Source of the DNA: Tyto alba
Lineage: Eukaryota > Chordata > Aves > Strigiformes > Tytonidae
Length of the DNA: 64,000 bases
Assembly (NCBI RefSeq): GCF_018691265.1
Contig: NW_024881282.1
Span: 47,535,853-47,599,852, forward strand
Direction of reading: 5' to 3'
Notes under the pieces: model-generated
Seen by the model: the letters and a program-made list of their open reading frames with translations, nothing else
Told to the model about the DNA's origin: nothing
The model's database searches: none
In this document: positions 24,468 through 38,894 of the stretch, in pieces
How the letters are laid out: every line of letters begins with the position of its first letter
Position numbering within the stretch: position 1 is the first letter of the stretch
Program-made: the position numbers and the translations under genes

Positions 24468-27400
24468 GTTTAATCCAGTTTAGGCATATCTTTATTCTCT
24501 TTTTAATAAATAGGTTCATGGAACATTTTTATTCAGGTTTGATATTTGGAGGGTTTTTCCTGATTTTTAATTCCTTCTAGCCTTTTCCCCCATGAAGGTC
24601 AGGTTTCAGAGTTTAGAAGACATGGATTTCAGAACCAAACTTATTTGTGGAGGATTAGCCATCCTAGTATTTATTGGATATTTTTTCAATTACCCAAATG
24701 TTCAAGATTTTCTCATTCTGCATTAATCAGCCATTTGGGCATTTAGATTATTGACATTGGTTAGTTTTAGATAAATTCTGTTTGAAGAGTTTAATGTTAT
24801 CTTTAATCCTGACTTGTGCCAGATTTTTGGAGCAATTATAAATGCTATTCTTTTGCATGTTATGTTACATTGACACTTTCCACATGGTCATTAACAGCAA
24901 TCATTGAGTCATAGGATTTTAACTCTGCTCAGAGATCACAACTGGGACCAATTCTATCACCAAAAGTTTCTAAATATATATATTTGTTATTCCATATAAC
25001 AGTGGTATCCAATATTTGTTGGTCTCACAATCTCTTAAAGAGTCCTTGTGCCATGTGTTTATCATCTCGCCAGTGGGGGTAGGAGCTTAATTATGGAACT
25101 ATTACTTAGGTTTCAGCCTAATCCTTATCCAATTTTTAGGAGTCTGGAGAAGAGAGAATTGTAGAAGTGAATTGCAGGCCAGATAAAATGCTCAAATTTC
25201 TGGACTATGATGGCAAAATATCATGAAGCTATGAAGATATAAAGCTAGATGGAAATTTGCAATCGAAACAAATTTATAATATGTTGGTTTTTGACAGAAA
25301 AAAGTATCACAGTATTTAAAAAAATCTCACATGATTTAAGAAAAAATCATGATTTGCTCAAAAAATCGAATAACTTAGGAAATAATTTATATATTTCAGT
25401 CCATCTGTACTTACATTGTCATATTAAAATCAGAAATAAAATGGTTTTTGGGTTTTTTCCACTGGAAAATGTGTAATAGGACACTGCAAATATTCTTTTT
25501 ATATCTTAGTTTTCAGAAGTTTCAATTTACTTTATCTGTTATTTCAAATCATTATGGAAAACTGTGCTTAATACTGAACAAAACTACCTTTCTCTAAATT
25601 AAAGCAACTTCAATGAAACATTATACCATATGATAGTCATATGAAAAAAACGTATAGATAATAGAATAATAAGGGATAAAATAAAATGGAATGTTGAAAC
25701 AAAACCTTAAAAAGATCTTTTTTATTAAATCAAATATATTTCAATTCTCTTGTGAGAAATTGAAAAAAAAAATGTCACTCATAATTTAATGGAAAATCAG
25801 AGCCAAAATATGAGAAATTCCTTTAAAAAAAAATGGCAAATTTTGATCATCTCTCTAAAGATACACAATCAACAACAATAACTAATTTTTATGCATCCTA
25901 AACTTTTCAGTATTCTTCCAAGTACTGTGACAGATGTTTCCTGAAGGTCATTGCTGCATTCTCTTTTGTAAACAATTTTCTTCAAAAAAGAAGAGTCCAA
26001 AGCCTTTAGAAAGTTATAGTCCTTCTGGATAACAGAATTTTCCCTTGGCTGTTTTGAGCTCAAGTATCAGAGAAACAACACGTTAAAAGCACACCTTTCA
26101 CCTGAAAAGGTGGCAGCACTAATGTATCTCACTATGATTCTCTATTTCCAAGGGATGAAAGTACTGAAATTACTATTACCAGATTGACTGAAAAATGATG
26201 ATCATGGATTCAAGACACTCTTGACACAGCTTGTCAGCATGGTGTGCATTGCTGGTTTTAAAAAGGGCACCCATTTCAGACCCTAAGTATCTTCAGCAGG
26301 CGAAAACCAATGTCTGATCCCCCTGTTGGCCCATAATTAACTGTCAGAGTGGATTTACTCCCCTAACATGTCAGGATCTCTCAAATGCTTAAGGAATTTA
26401 GTTCTGGCTGTTTTTCAGGGATTCTGGGTGACTGAGGAGTGCACTGAGGTCATCACCAAAAGGCAGAAAGAGGATTTTGTGATGGGAAGTGGTGAACGAT
26501 GGTGACAAAAGCCCTCTGACTGATCCTCCCCAGCCCACCACTGCCATGCACATGTGCTTGAGGAATGGTAGCAGCAGATACAGATAGTTGGAGAGGAGAA
26601 TATTGCACTTGAAGACCCTTGTCTATCTGCTAGGTCATACGTGCTAGGCTCACTGCATTCTGCTGGAGACTCAGTTATCTGCTGGGCAGTGGGGGCAGGG
26701 TCCTTCCAGGCAGGTCACTCTGCTTGCGCAGGACACCTCCTTTCAGAGCCAGTTTAAACATCTCTCCAAAATGATGATTACATTGGAGTTGTAAGCAAGA
26801 CATCTTAAGTGCATCTTATCCTTGCAACTGCATGATATTTTAATTAACTTTAGTAATATGTAATGTAATTTTGCTATTTGTTACCACCCAAAAAATCCTA
26901 ACCCCGGGTGAGCTATGAAAGTGGGGAAAGGAATCTAAAATTATAAAGAAAAAAAAGAAAGAATGCATCCACACTGTTTTTTCAATGCAGTTTTTCTGTG
27001 TGAAAAAGAGAAAAAAATACTGTAATGGATACGTATGAAGCCTGTAGTTCTACTGGAAAGAGAGCAGAAAGGACTAGAGTCCATTTTGTCACCTGCTAGG
27101 AAAATTAAGAATGAAAATACTCATCTGCAATGTTGCAGAAAGAATTAGGGTGCAAGAAAGACATCAAAAGACCAGTCAGTAAGAGACTGTGGAAATACGA
27201 TGAATTGCAGTGGAGAGGGACACCAAGCTCAAATCCTGCATGAGGAAAGGATGCACGTTACCTACAAAAGTCAGAGCTCTAGACATTAGCACGGAAGAGT
27301 TTGGAGAATTGAATTGCTGCCCTGTCTCTACCCTAGGCACACAGAACTGAGACAGAGGACACTACAGACAGCAGCACAGGGCCTGCAGCAAAAATCCTCC

Positions 27401-30400
27401 CATGGAATTCTAGAATAGAAAGTATGTTGTCTTTATATTATTTAAGTACTTTGTGTACTTACTTTTCACCTGAAATTGCCCTGTTCTCTCCCATTTAACC
27501 TAAAATTTAGATAAACTTTGCTCTCTGACAGACCACATAAAATTATCAGAAGCAGCGGATATTAAAGGGGAGAGGGTATTGCCATAGTAAGAACAGACTA
27601 CAGCAGGCTGGAAACTCTAGTGTAAATTTACCTCTTAAAATCCCCAGCACATACAATTTTTACTACTACTGATCACAGCTCTTCTACGACTAACCAATGT
27701 TTATAGTATCCACAGCTCTTACTCTTATAAAATGTCTTCATTTCCATATGTAACACCACCCACCCCACACACCCCAGTTTAAATTCCTGGAAAGGTACAG
27801 GATTACTGGCATAAATATAAATCACAAAATGTCCCAAAATGGTTTTGAAGGACTACAATTGGGGTAAAGGAATCACTAACCTTATATTCAGTAACAATCA
27901 AGACTATTGTGCTAAAATACAACAGATAGGTCCAACTATGAGAGCAGTAACTTTATGTAAGCATTTAATTGCTAAAAAATAAACTAAGAATACCATTTTG
28001 CCTTGCAGCAGTGCAGAAGAAACCCCTGCAAAAAAACACTGCTCCTTTTTCTTGGCTATATTGCTTCAGTCACTGCAAAGGCAAAGGAGCAGCAGTATCA
28101 CGGGGGCAATTCTTCAATCATCTTGCTATTTTTGTGATTGTTTTCAAAGGAGGAGAAAACCAGGGAGAACAGTCAGAAGATCTCTGGCCTTCCTCCACTT
28201 TTTGCTAACTCACTGGCTTAATAAAGACACTTGTTCTCTTAACCTTCATTCAAAGTTTGATTTCTCCCTCCTTTTATTAAGATATGGCTACGAGTCAGTC
28301 ATGGTCTGCCTGTAACACAACAAAGTCTAGGAGTCTCCCGAGAATGGCGAGCTGCTCAGGCTCCACTCTTTTGCTCTAACACTGCTACTGAAAGCATTCG
28401 GCATAGTTGAACATGACAGGCTGCTGGTTCAGGCCTCTGGTCATGCTCAAATCTATCAAACAGGATGGCTTACACTTGGGAAGGCTGGAGTGTGCAACCC
28501 TGGAATATAAACAAGCCATTAAGGGCTCTCCTCTAGATTGTGCAGCATGTGAGTCCATCTCCTTATAACTTTTTTCCTTTCCACCATGAAAATAGTCTGC
28601 CAGCAGAAGTCAGGATATTTGTTTGTTAAAAAAAATGCAAAAAATCTGACATCTACTGATATTTGATTCTTATCAAGTACTTCAGTTTAGGTTTTTGTAA
28701 CAAATTTTCCGCTGACTTTTTTTTTTGTTTTTTATGATACACAAACTTCTACCAGAGTTTGTCTGAAGGAAATATTCACTATTTTATTTATAGTTCTATT
28801 ACTGAAAGTAATTTATTTTAAAATCCCTTACTTGGGACACTCACAAAACCAGAAGTCTCTTGGGGAAGAATTTAAACAAACTGAGATATAAACCAACTTG
28901 ATAAAATAAATTTGAAATTGAAAACCAACAACTGACAAAAAATAAATATATTTCATAAAGCAGTGAACAATTAAATGTCTAAGCCTATCTAGTCTTTTTA
29001 AAGGAATTAAAAATTCATAAAGGTAATGCAAATATACGTTTTTATATAGGAATAAACATAAAAAAACCCTTTAAGTTCTGAGGTATAAATCATCCCTAAA
29101 CATCTTTGTCCTGGGATTATCAATGTCCTAGGACTTTCCCCTAGAGAAAAGAGATTTTCTTTGTTATTAAACCATAATTTAGAGAGTTTTTAGCACTTAT
29201 TTCTGAGTGATTCAAAATACCAAAATTGATGCTATTATGTAGCATCATTTTTCTTTATGACATATAGGATTTGGATAAAGTTTTAAATTCTCAAGCATAG
29301 ATGTCTAAAAATGTGACACCTAAACAGTTAAGGACATCATCAAATGGCCTGATTTTCCCAGTTACTGCACACGCTTCAGTCTTTTGAGAGACAGTCTGCC
29401 TAAAATTATAGCAATTAATACAGCTGAGCAGGGAGAGCAGGAAGGCCTCCTATTGCCTTTGCTTCTATCAAGCACTCCCAGACATGAGACAGATTAATTT
29501 AGCCCTTTACATTAGTTCAATGCATTTTCAAGTATCGTTTTATTTTTAAAGTTTGAAGAGGGAGGAGCTGGTTTAATCCCGAGTACTTAGTCTCCATCTT
29601 TTACACACTGTTGCTTTTTATTTCTCTGAAATCAATGAACTTTACAGATACTGAAGAAAATTTAATGGGAAACTGCTAAAATGCTCTGTTTAATGCTGCT
29701 TGAAAGGATTCTTCCATTTCAAAGTTAATTTCTAAGTCAGGTTCTGAATGTGCAGTATGTCAAACTTGGCACCTTTTCCCAAAGAAAGGTTGTGCTTGAT
29801 GATTATTTTAGGGGAGCAAGATCTGATGAATATTCACATTCCAAACCTGAACTCACTGCCTCCCAGCTCTTCAGACTAATCATCTGGTTTCCTCTGCCTT
29901 TTGTAATGTGTGCTAAGTGCTCCTTGCAGAGAGTCTGAGTGACAAACAAATAGAAACACTAAATTGTCTTTTCAAGACTAGATCTTCTCTCATGAACTAA
30001 GCTATACAGTTCTGTAGCAACATACATGTGGATCCACCCAAATGGTGTCTGGCTTAACTAGGTTAGTTCATAAATTGATTATATAGTTAAATTGATTCAG
30101 GAGCTATGTACAAACCTCAAGGAATTTAGTTACTATTTGCATAGTATGTATGCATATTACCTATCTGCACTGTCATTAAAATCAGTGGAAGTTTGTGATA
30201 AATTTCTTTTAACAGGTCACTCTCCACACTGAAGTTTAGTTTTTGGGACCGAGAAGGAACATCTATGGTGATTTGCAAATGCTATCCTAATAGTTAAGAA
30301 AATTTTTATTTTACATTTTGATGTACTGCAGTACAACAGAAGTGTACAGAGCTAGTAAAATCATAGACCAGATGGAGGAATCTAGTGCAGTGTTAAATGT

Positions 30401-32459
30401 TAAACAGAGTTAGTTGTCTTAAGTGAGACCAGACCATCAGCTCATCAAATTCAGATAGCACCCTTCATGCTGCTGCAGACAAGGATTGGTAACCCATGTG
30501 ACATTAAATACAAATTGAAAGCTGGCAATCACTTCTTATTTCTTAGAACTCAGGTGTTATTTTGCAAACTATCACTTTATTATGCAATCCCATTTGCATA
30601 TAATAGCCTTACTGTGTATGTAGGCTGTGCAGCACTGTGAAAGGTAAGTCTTTGAAATGCCGTGACATTTCAGGGTGAACTGCTGAGCCATCGTTTTTCT
30701 AGCAAGCCATATTTCATAGCCAGTATTACCTCGTGCAACTGAGTGAAATTGTCTCCTAAGGCCTCTATATGCTACACTATTCTATGAATCTTTAGAGAAC
30801 CCACACCCCAATGACTAATCATTCAAAGTCCTAAGTAATGAGATCTTCAGTTATTCCCATTTAAACGGGATGCAAAAGTTACTAGAATTGAACATGAATT
30901 CTCAGTGGGATATAGATAAGCACAGAATACTGCATGCAACATCAAAAATAAAATAAAAACCTAAAGGAGCTTTCTGTAGCTTAAAACCTTCTGTCAGTAG
31001 ATAAAGGCCTTTTCCATTGCTCACCCAGCAGTGCCATACTTGCTCAGGATTTTCTATTTGGAAACATCACAAACAAATAATGTCGGGAGCAGGAAGAGGG
31101 AAGGAGAGCAGCTGACAATCCCATCGACGTGATGGCTGCCTGGCAGCGGTGATTAGAAGCCAGGAGTGGTGTTGGTAGGCAAAGATAAGCAGGAGACAAT
31201 ATGCAAATCCTACTTATACCTGCCAATGACTAGTTTACACAAGTTCAAACCTCTCTCTGTAGGCTAGATGTGACTTCACCTCCCTCAGTGACAGTCCTCC
31301 CTTGTGTACTGCAGCAGTGACCTTTTCCTACAGGGCTCAGCAGCACTAATCCACCCTGTCAGCCCCCCCAGGAACCACTTCTATCTTTAACCTTCGCACA
31401 AACCCCTTAGGTTTCCTAGTAAGCAGAATTAGTAGCTGCTGCCAGAATCAAATCATTAAGGCCAAATGAGTTCATTGACATTGTTGTCAGTACAATGAAT
31501 AACCTAATCTCAACTGCTGTAAAAAATATTGATTAAAAGAAAATATTTTAAAGAAGTGGCTGCAGTTATTTTCAAGGTGCCTGCAGACAAATGGAACCTG
31601 CAAACAGCGTTCTGAAAAATTACTTTATTTTTATTTAAGTTGAATTATTTTACCTAACTTCATTCTCATTGTTTTCTAATCAGTTTACTGAGAATTGGTC
31701 TAATTTGATTCAATATTCAGATATTTGATGGATGAGAATATCCTTAAATTTTTCTGCTACTACAGTGACTATTTTAACATTATTCTATGAATATTTCCAT
31801 TATGATATATTAACAGTACAAAAAATATTAAAAACATCATCAGTGACAATGGTCACTGTGAAATACAGCAATTCTGGTTCTTCTTGTTATATATGTCAAA
31901 AAGATTTTTGAAATTGCTAAATCTCATTTCACTTTACTGTTTTGCCTAGAAAAATGTTTATTACAACATGCTCTGGGTGTTAGTGTTCAATAGGTGGACC
32001 ACCTGCAGCGTGCACATGGTTGTATAATACAATAAAGTGAGTCAGGAGATTCTTCTCCTTGACTAGATAAGGAGCTCTTTCTGAGTTATCACATTACAGG
32101 TCTGATAGGCCTCCCTGTTATTTTAAGGCCACTGCGAGGGGAGGTATTGAAGGCTTCATTAAAAACCTTTTTCCAGAAAGCTATAGCGAATACAAGGGAG
32201 CAGGACTACTGAAAAGCAGCAATATGCCTGGCATGTTCTGTTTCATCACATATTGGCTGTTTGACAAATAAAAGATGTTGCTCTCCACACGTGAGGTTTA
32301 TGTAAATAATATACACTTCAATATATTGAATAAAGTGTCAGGATTAATGAGCAATGACTTTTTGATTTCCTGTGCATTATATTCCTATAGGATGGTTCTG
32401 CATTTAACTTCTCAAATTGACTGATAATGCCTTTCTACCTTCAAGATTTCACCGAACAT

Positions 32460-34395
32460 TATAGAAATGTAGAATGATTTGGGTTGGAAGAGACCTTAAA
32501 TGTCATCTGGTTCCAACCCCCCTGCCCTGGGCAGGGACACCTTCCACCAGCCCAGGTTGCTCAAAGCCCCGTTCAGCCGGGCCTTGGACACTCCCAGGGA
32601 GGGGGCAGCCACAGCGTCTCTGGGCACCCTGTGCCAGTGCCTCACCACCGTCACAGGGAAGAACTTCTTCCTTATATGTAATCTAAATCTACCCACTTTC
32701 AGTTTAAAGCCATTACCCCTCATTCTACCTCTACACTCCCTGATAAAGAGTCCCTCCCCAGCTTTCCTGTAGCCCCCTTTATGTACTGGAAGGCCACTAT
32801 AAGGTCTCCCTGGAGCCTTCTCTTCTCCAGTCTGAGCAACCCCAACTCTCTCAGCCTGTCCTCATAAGGGAGGTGCTCCAGCCCCCTAAGCATCTTTGTG
32901 GCCTCCTCTGGACTCACTTCAACAGATCTGTGTCTTCCTTATGTTGGGGGTCCCAGAGCTGAACACAGCACTGCAGGTGGGGTCTCACAAGAGCCAAGTA
33001 GAAGGGGAGAATCACATCTCTTGACCTGCTGGCCACGCTTCTCTTGATGCATCCCAGGATATGGTTGGTTTTCTCGGCTGCAAGTGCACAGTGTTGACTC
33101 ATATTCAGTTTTTTATCCACTACTATCCCCAAGTCCTTCTCCACAATGCTGCTCTCAATTCACTCATCATCCAGCCTGTATTTTTGCTTGTGATTACCTC
33201 TAATCCAGGTGCAGGACCTTGCACTTGGCCTTGTTGAACTTCATGAGGTTTGTACAGGCCCACCACTCAAGCCCATCAAGGTCCCTCTGGATGGCATCCC
33301 TTCATTTCAACATATCAATGCAGCTTGTGTCATGAGTGAACTTGCTGAGTCTGCACTCAGTCCCACTGTCCATGTTGTTGATAAAGATGTTAAACAGCAC
33401 TGGTACCAGTACCAACCCCTGAGGAACATGACTGGTCTCCACTTGGACATCAGGCTGTTGAACACAACTCTTTGAGTGTGACCATCCAGCCAATTCCTTA
33501 TCCACTGAGCGGTCCATCCATCAAATCCATGTCTCGCCAATTTAGAGACAAGGATGTCATGTGGGACAGTGTCAAATACTTTTCACAAGTACAGGTAGAT
33601 GACGTCAGTTGCTCTTCCCTTATCCATCAATGCTGTAGCCCCATCACAGAAGGCCACTAAATTTGTCAGGCATAATTTTCCCTTAGTGAAGCCATGTTGC
33701 CTGTCACCAATCATCTCCTTATTTAAGCATAGCTTCCAGGAGAAACTGCCCCATGATCTTGCTTGGCACAGAGGTGAGACTGACTGGCCTGTAGTTCCCC
33801 AAGTCTTCCTTTTTTCCCTTTTTAAAAATGGGGATTATGTTTCCCCTTTTCAGTGGGAACTTCACCAGACTGCCACAGCTTCTCAGATGTGATGGATAGT
33901 GGCTTAGCCACTTCATCCACCAGTTCCCTCACGACCTGCAGATGCATCTCATCAGGTCCCATGGCCTTACGCACTTTCAAGTCCCTTAGATGGTCTCACA
34001 CCTGATCTTCTCTTACAGTGGGCGGTTCTTCATTCTCCCAGTGCTCACCTTTGCTTTCTGTGACTTGGGCAGTGTGGCTGGGGCACTTGCTGGTGTAGAC
34101 TGAGGCAAAAAATTAGAGTACCTCAGCATTCTCCATATCCCAGGTAACGAGGTCTCCTGATTCCCCCTTTTATCACTGATGTACCTACAGAAGCTTTTCT
34201 TGTTGTCCTTGATGTCCCTGGTCAGATTTAATTCTATCAGGGCTTTGGTTTTCCTAACCTGATCCCTGGCTGCTTGGACAGTTTTTCTCTACTCCTCCCA
34301 GGTGACCTCTCCTTGCTTCTATCCTCTGTAGGCTTCCTCTCTGTGCTTGAGCGTGTCATTTTAAAGTGATTCCCTGGTTTTTCTTTTAAAATACT
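32460..34395 (-). mobile_element. CR1 non-LTR retrotransposon, 5'-truncated and decayed
   Basis: On the minus strand this stretch gives successive broken pieces of CR1 ORF2: a pre-reverse-transcriptase segment (about 34390-34150), a reverse-transcriptase motif with [17 protein letters not shown] (about 33830-33730), a [21 protein letters not shown] segment (about 33450-33360), the post-RT segment IVVDKKLNMSQHCALAAEK (about 33130-33060), and the C-terminal [20 protein letters not shown] and RGNGFKLKVGRFRL blocks down to about 32540. The 3' tail ends near 32460 beside degraded ATTCTA-type repeats typical of CR1. Full-length CR1 is about 4.5 kb, so the endonuclease half is missing. The catalytic FADD-type motif reads FTHD, and the frame is broken several times, so it is inactive. 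It lies in the same orientation as NAV3. Confidence 0.95.
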
Positions 34396-36950
34396 AGGAT
34401 GCTTTTTGTCTAGATACATCAGATTATACAGTTATCAGGGAACATTTCTCCCTGTTGTTGCTACTCAATGCTAATTGTACCTTGATAATTAATTGCTGAC
34501 TTACACAAAATCTATGGAATGCTTTAGCAAAACGGACAAACATTAGTATCCGATAAAAAAAATCTTTTCTAATTCAATTTTAGTAAGATTATGAAATCTA
34601 TCACTTTTCATATTCTATTGTGATCTTTTCATTATTGTTTTTATTGGACTCAGACCATATTCTCATTTCCTTTGAATCCTGGCTCAAATATTATTTTGCT
34701 TTGCTTTTTTGCCTTGCATGTTCTGACTGCTTTGCTGATAGCTATCTTACATATATTTCTTTAAATTTCCTGCCTTCAACTATTTACTGTTATTTTTTAT
34801 TTTAGTAGTTTATGTTATTGCATTTGAGAAAATCTATATAAAAACCCAACCCAGTGAGAAGAGGCAATTTAACAAGATGCTGTGAGCAGACCGTAAAATT
34901 GTTACTAAGGGAAATAGAATATTCAAGGTGAGAACAGACAGCCCAATATAGCTATTTAGCAGTAGTGCAGAATTAGACTAGATGAAACAACAAAGGGGCT
35001 TTCCAATCCATATTTCTAATTTCAAAGACCCACCTTCTCAGTACAAAATACCCTCAGTTAACATTTTCACGAACAGTTTAATTCCAACCCACAACAGTAC
35101 TCTGAAAGAAGAGCATGATTGAATTATTAAGCAATAACAGTAGGTGATGGCTTTGACTAAATTTGAACAATGATGGTAAAGCTAATTTTGTAGAGGTTGT
35201 TTTGGGTGATTATTACTAATAGTTACTGTAAGATATATTATGGTATCTTCTAGAAATAAGACTCAAATATTTGGGTTGAGTATGATGCTTGCACATAGGA
35301 ACAACATGTAACTAAGAGTCCTTGCCTCAGAAAGTTTATCATTTCCATGGCATTTAGGACACGACAGCATGAGAAAACAGCCAGGGTAACCATAGAAGTG
35401 TCAGCAGTGATCAGATGCAGAACAGAGCAAAGAGGCAGATGAAAAAGACAGACAGGATGTGTTTGCCTAATCAGTAACATGAGAAGTAAAGGTATAAAGA
35501 GCAGATTTATCACAGTTAATAGTTAGAATACATTTCCCTGTACAGAAATAAAGCACAGGTAATATATGCATGCTTCTGAGGCAAAAAATGGGTACGAGGC
35601 ATTTGAAAACTTAACTCTGAGGGACTAAAAGAGTGGATAGCCAGTCTACGAACCAGCAGACTAGGTACTTTGATGTTTAAGACAAAAATAACCCTTTTTC
35701 TTCTACTTTTCTAATTGAAAAATAAGGAAAGTACTGGGACGTTTGGAGTATCAGGGAATGTTTGTAAATGAAGACAACAATATAAAATACTAAATACTGG
35801 ATACTTCCTAAGAATGGTGATGATGGTATTATAACAGAATATTTCCTTTGCCATTGTAACGAAAAAAAAACATATCAGCATATGCTGTTTGTCCGTTTCT
35901 ACTTCTGATATATACAGTAAGTTCTAAAGCCAATTAGGTCTACTATACAGAAACATGCTGTCAAGCAAAAATTGGTGAATAATTAGCAGGTCTGAATGTC
36001 ACTGTCAGGGTAAATTTTTAATTATCTAGTTCATCAGACTGTAAGAACCAAAACAGCTTCTTGAGCCTAATGCATCTTTACAAAATGCTTTGTTGAATAA
36101 TTTTACTCTATCTATAATCACTAGGAGAACATTTTCACTGCTATTTTGTCCCCTTGGCTCATAGTGTCATTATTTATCTGTTAGCTTCCTAAGACAACTC
36201 TTATGTTTTATACTTCACGAGCTAAAAACTTAGCATGCTGTGTCATTGCTAACCATTTAAGGTCACATCCTTTTAGCTTTTAACCCCATCAGTCTGCTAG
36301 GTGATATTCAAAGTCAACCAGCTGCAGGCACAGAGCCTACATGAATGGCAACAGCACGAAGAGGCAGCACAGACTATGAATATCACTGCTTCCCTGCTAA
36401 CAACATGCTCATACACTCTACACATACAGAGACACTGGCACAGGAGTGTGTACATGGGTACACACTCACACCGCGTGGATAAACACCTGCAGGCAGGATA
36501 CATGCAGGCATGTATCAGAGAGTTTGCCTGTGAGATGGCTTGGAAAGATACATTCTGCCTACCCTGGTGCCTCTCAATTGTTACAATATAATATACTGAT
36601 ATATATATTTAAATATAGAATGTTCCATTTGGTGGCTTACTGTGATAGGTTTTCTGCAGAACAGAAAAGTATTATTTTGAATACATTCAAAATAATTGTA
36701 TGGCTCAGGTGTGGGACATGGTAAAGAAAAAAGCCAAGATTTTGCCTATTGCAAACTTGCCTTCTACAAAAAGCATATCTATTTCTTTGGTTGGGATTAA
36801 GAAAAAAAAAACAAAACAAAACAGTCCCTGTAGATTTACTGTACTACGACAATTTAAAAACAGTAAGTGACATAGTATTAACCCAGAAACTTCAGACCTT
36901 TGCCCTGCTTGCTTGTTCAATTAGAGTTAATGTTTAGTTTGGGGTTTTGA

Positions 36951-37055
36951 TTGTTTTTTTGTTTGTTTTGTTTTGTTTTGTTTTTGTTTGTTTGGGTTTT
37001 TTTTGTTTGTTTGTTTGTTAGGTTTTTTTTTGTTTGTTTGTTTGTTTGTTTTTTA
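36951..37055 (+). repeat. (GTTT)n/(GTTTT)n simple repeat
   Basis: About 105 bases made almost only of T with a G every fourth to ninth base, with two interruptions (GGG and AGG). On the sense strand of NAV3 this is a CAAA/CAAAA tract. Confidence 0.95.
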
Positions 37056-38868
37056 AGGTAAAGAAATCAAATCCAGGTAGCTTGAAATAGAACAGACTTA
37101 CTTAATAATGATTTAATGATTCCATCAATTCTGTATTGTGTTTCCTCTAAGTATGGGCTGAAACACAGCTGTAATTTACTATTTTGTATTAGCTAAAAGA
37201 TGAAAGATCAGGTTTTTGTAGAGGCACAGAGAACCCATGTTGCAGTAATTTTCCTGCCTTGTCCTCTGATTCTTCTATTAGAAGGTCCCCTGATCATTAA
37301 AGCCCCAAAGCACCTGCACATAATACAAAGAGTCTGGCTGAAATCCAGAGAGTGTTCATCCTTCTCCAAAAATACTACAAAACATATGTTATTTTGTCTG
37401 AGAAAGCGAAGCAGGCTCTGCATTTAAATTGTACAAGGGACAATATGCATCCGAATGGCTGATTGCTGCAAGGAAGGTCCACAGTTTAGTTGGAAACTAT
37501 GAATGTTTGATATTAAAAATTAAATCATTCTTAGGTTTTGAATTTGAATGTCAAAGTGTATGACATAACAAGCTTCTGCTGAGAAGGTAATGAGACCTCT
37601 GGCTAGCTGGGTTTATAGTAGTAAATGGACCAGGATCTCACTCAGGGAGATAAGGAGAGTTGTTTTTATAAATCCTTGCCAAACAGCAGCCAGTTACCCT
37701 GGATCTCTCCCTGGTATCCTGAAGCTCTCTCATCTCCCATAAATGTCATTTTGAGTTAGAGCCAGAAAAGACTGAAAAAGCAGGGCTACTGCTTGGCTGA
37801 AACTGTACACAAAAAAATTGAACAAGCCCAAAACAAAACAGATGAGAAAAAAAAATACAATCCTCTATCAGCTAGAAAGCTTCAGGAAGACATAGCAGCA
37901 TAGCAGCAATATTGCACATCTCTTTTAGCCCATTAAATACTCCAGTTAGACTCCCAAGATTTAGAGGCAGGTCACTAACATAAAAATGGAGATAGCCCCA
38001 AATGGCTTCGCTATATAGGAGGTAAAAAAACAAACCAAACTCCCCTCATTACAAAGGAATCGTTTCCCCACTTTCTATATTAATAGATGATGGCAACACT
38101 TGAGTTGGAGAGCAGACTAGCAAGTGAGAGATGAAATAAAAATATAGCTGCAGACAGCAAAAACATTTGAAGCCTGTTGTAACTAATTAAGTCCCTGCCA
38201 GCTTGGGAAACTTTGTCCCCCTCTCACGCTCCAGCCTTCTTGGCTATCCTGTTTGTTACTACCCACTTTGCAAAGCTGAAGTAATTTCTTTGAATGTTCC
38301 ACATCAGCAGCATTGATCAGGATGTCAAAGGCTTCTTTCCAAACTGAATACTGACAACAGCCTTTTGCTGTTTTTTCTTGTTTCTGACTACTGTTCGTCT
38401 CTCCCAAAGTCCAACCAGTACTCTATACATAACTGTACCAGAATGAATCCAAGTTTGAAAGATCAGTAGAAGAGTTTGAAAGATAAACTGGAAAAACACA
38501 GAGCTATTGGTACACTGGACAAACCTATAAAACCACAAAAGCAAACCTGAAAAAAAATGGCAACCATCTTCATAAATATAATTGGACAGCAGTAATTGGT
38601 TGAGGTATTTACCAAAGCAACAGAAAGGGAGGGACAAAATGGTGAAATTTCAAAATGGAACCTTCAGTGAGTTATAATCTCACCATAAAAAATGCAGTGG
38701 TGATAAATTTAAAAGAGGGGATCACTATGGGAAAGTCTCATAGCTAATTACTCAGTAACTAATAGAATCAAATATCTATCAACAAGGAGAATCAGAGTTT
38801 ATTTTGAATTAAAGTCTATCCTGGAAAGGTGGAACTACAGGAAAGAATTTGGCATCCTCTTCTTTGGT

Positions 38869-38894
38869 AAAACAAACAAACAAGCAAACAAAAC
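38869..38894 (+). repeat. (CAAA)n simple repeat
   Basis: CAAA units with one CAAG interruption; the complement of the GTTT tracts elsewhere in the same intron. Confidence 0.8.

Noticed and set aside
32317..32330. 14-bp perfect AT palindrome TTCAATATATTGAA
   Set aside because: AT-rich palindromes of this size are expected by chance in AT-rich introns.
33209..33892. Plus-strand frames within the CR1 element
   Set aside because: Antisense readings of CR1 ORF2; the recognisable protein is on the minus strand.
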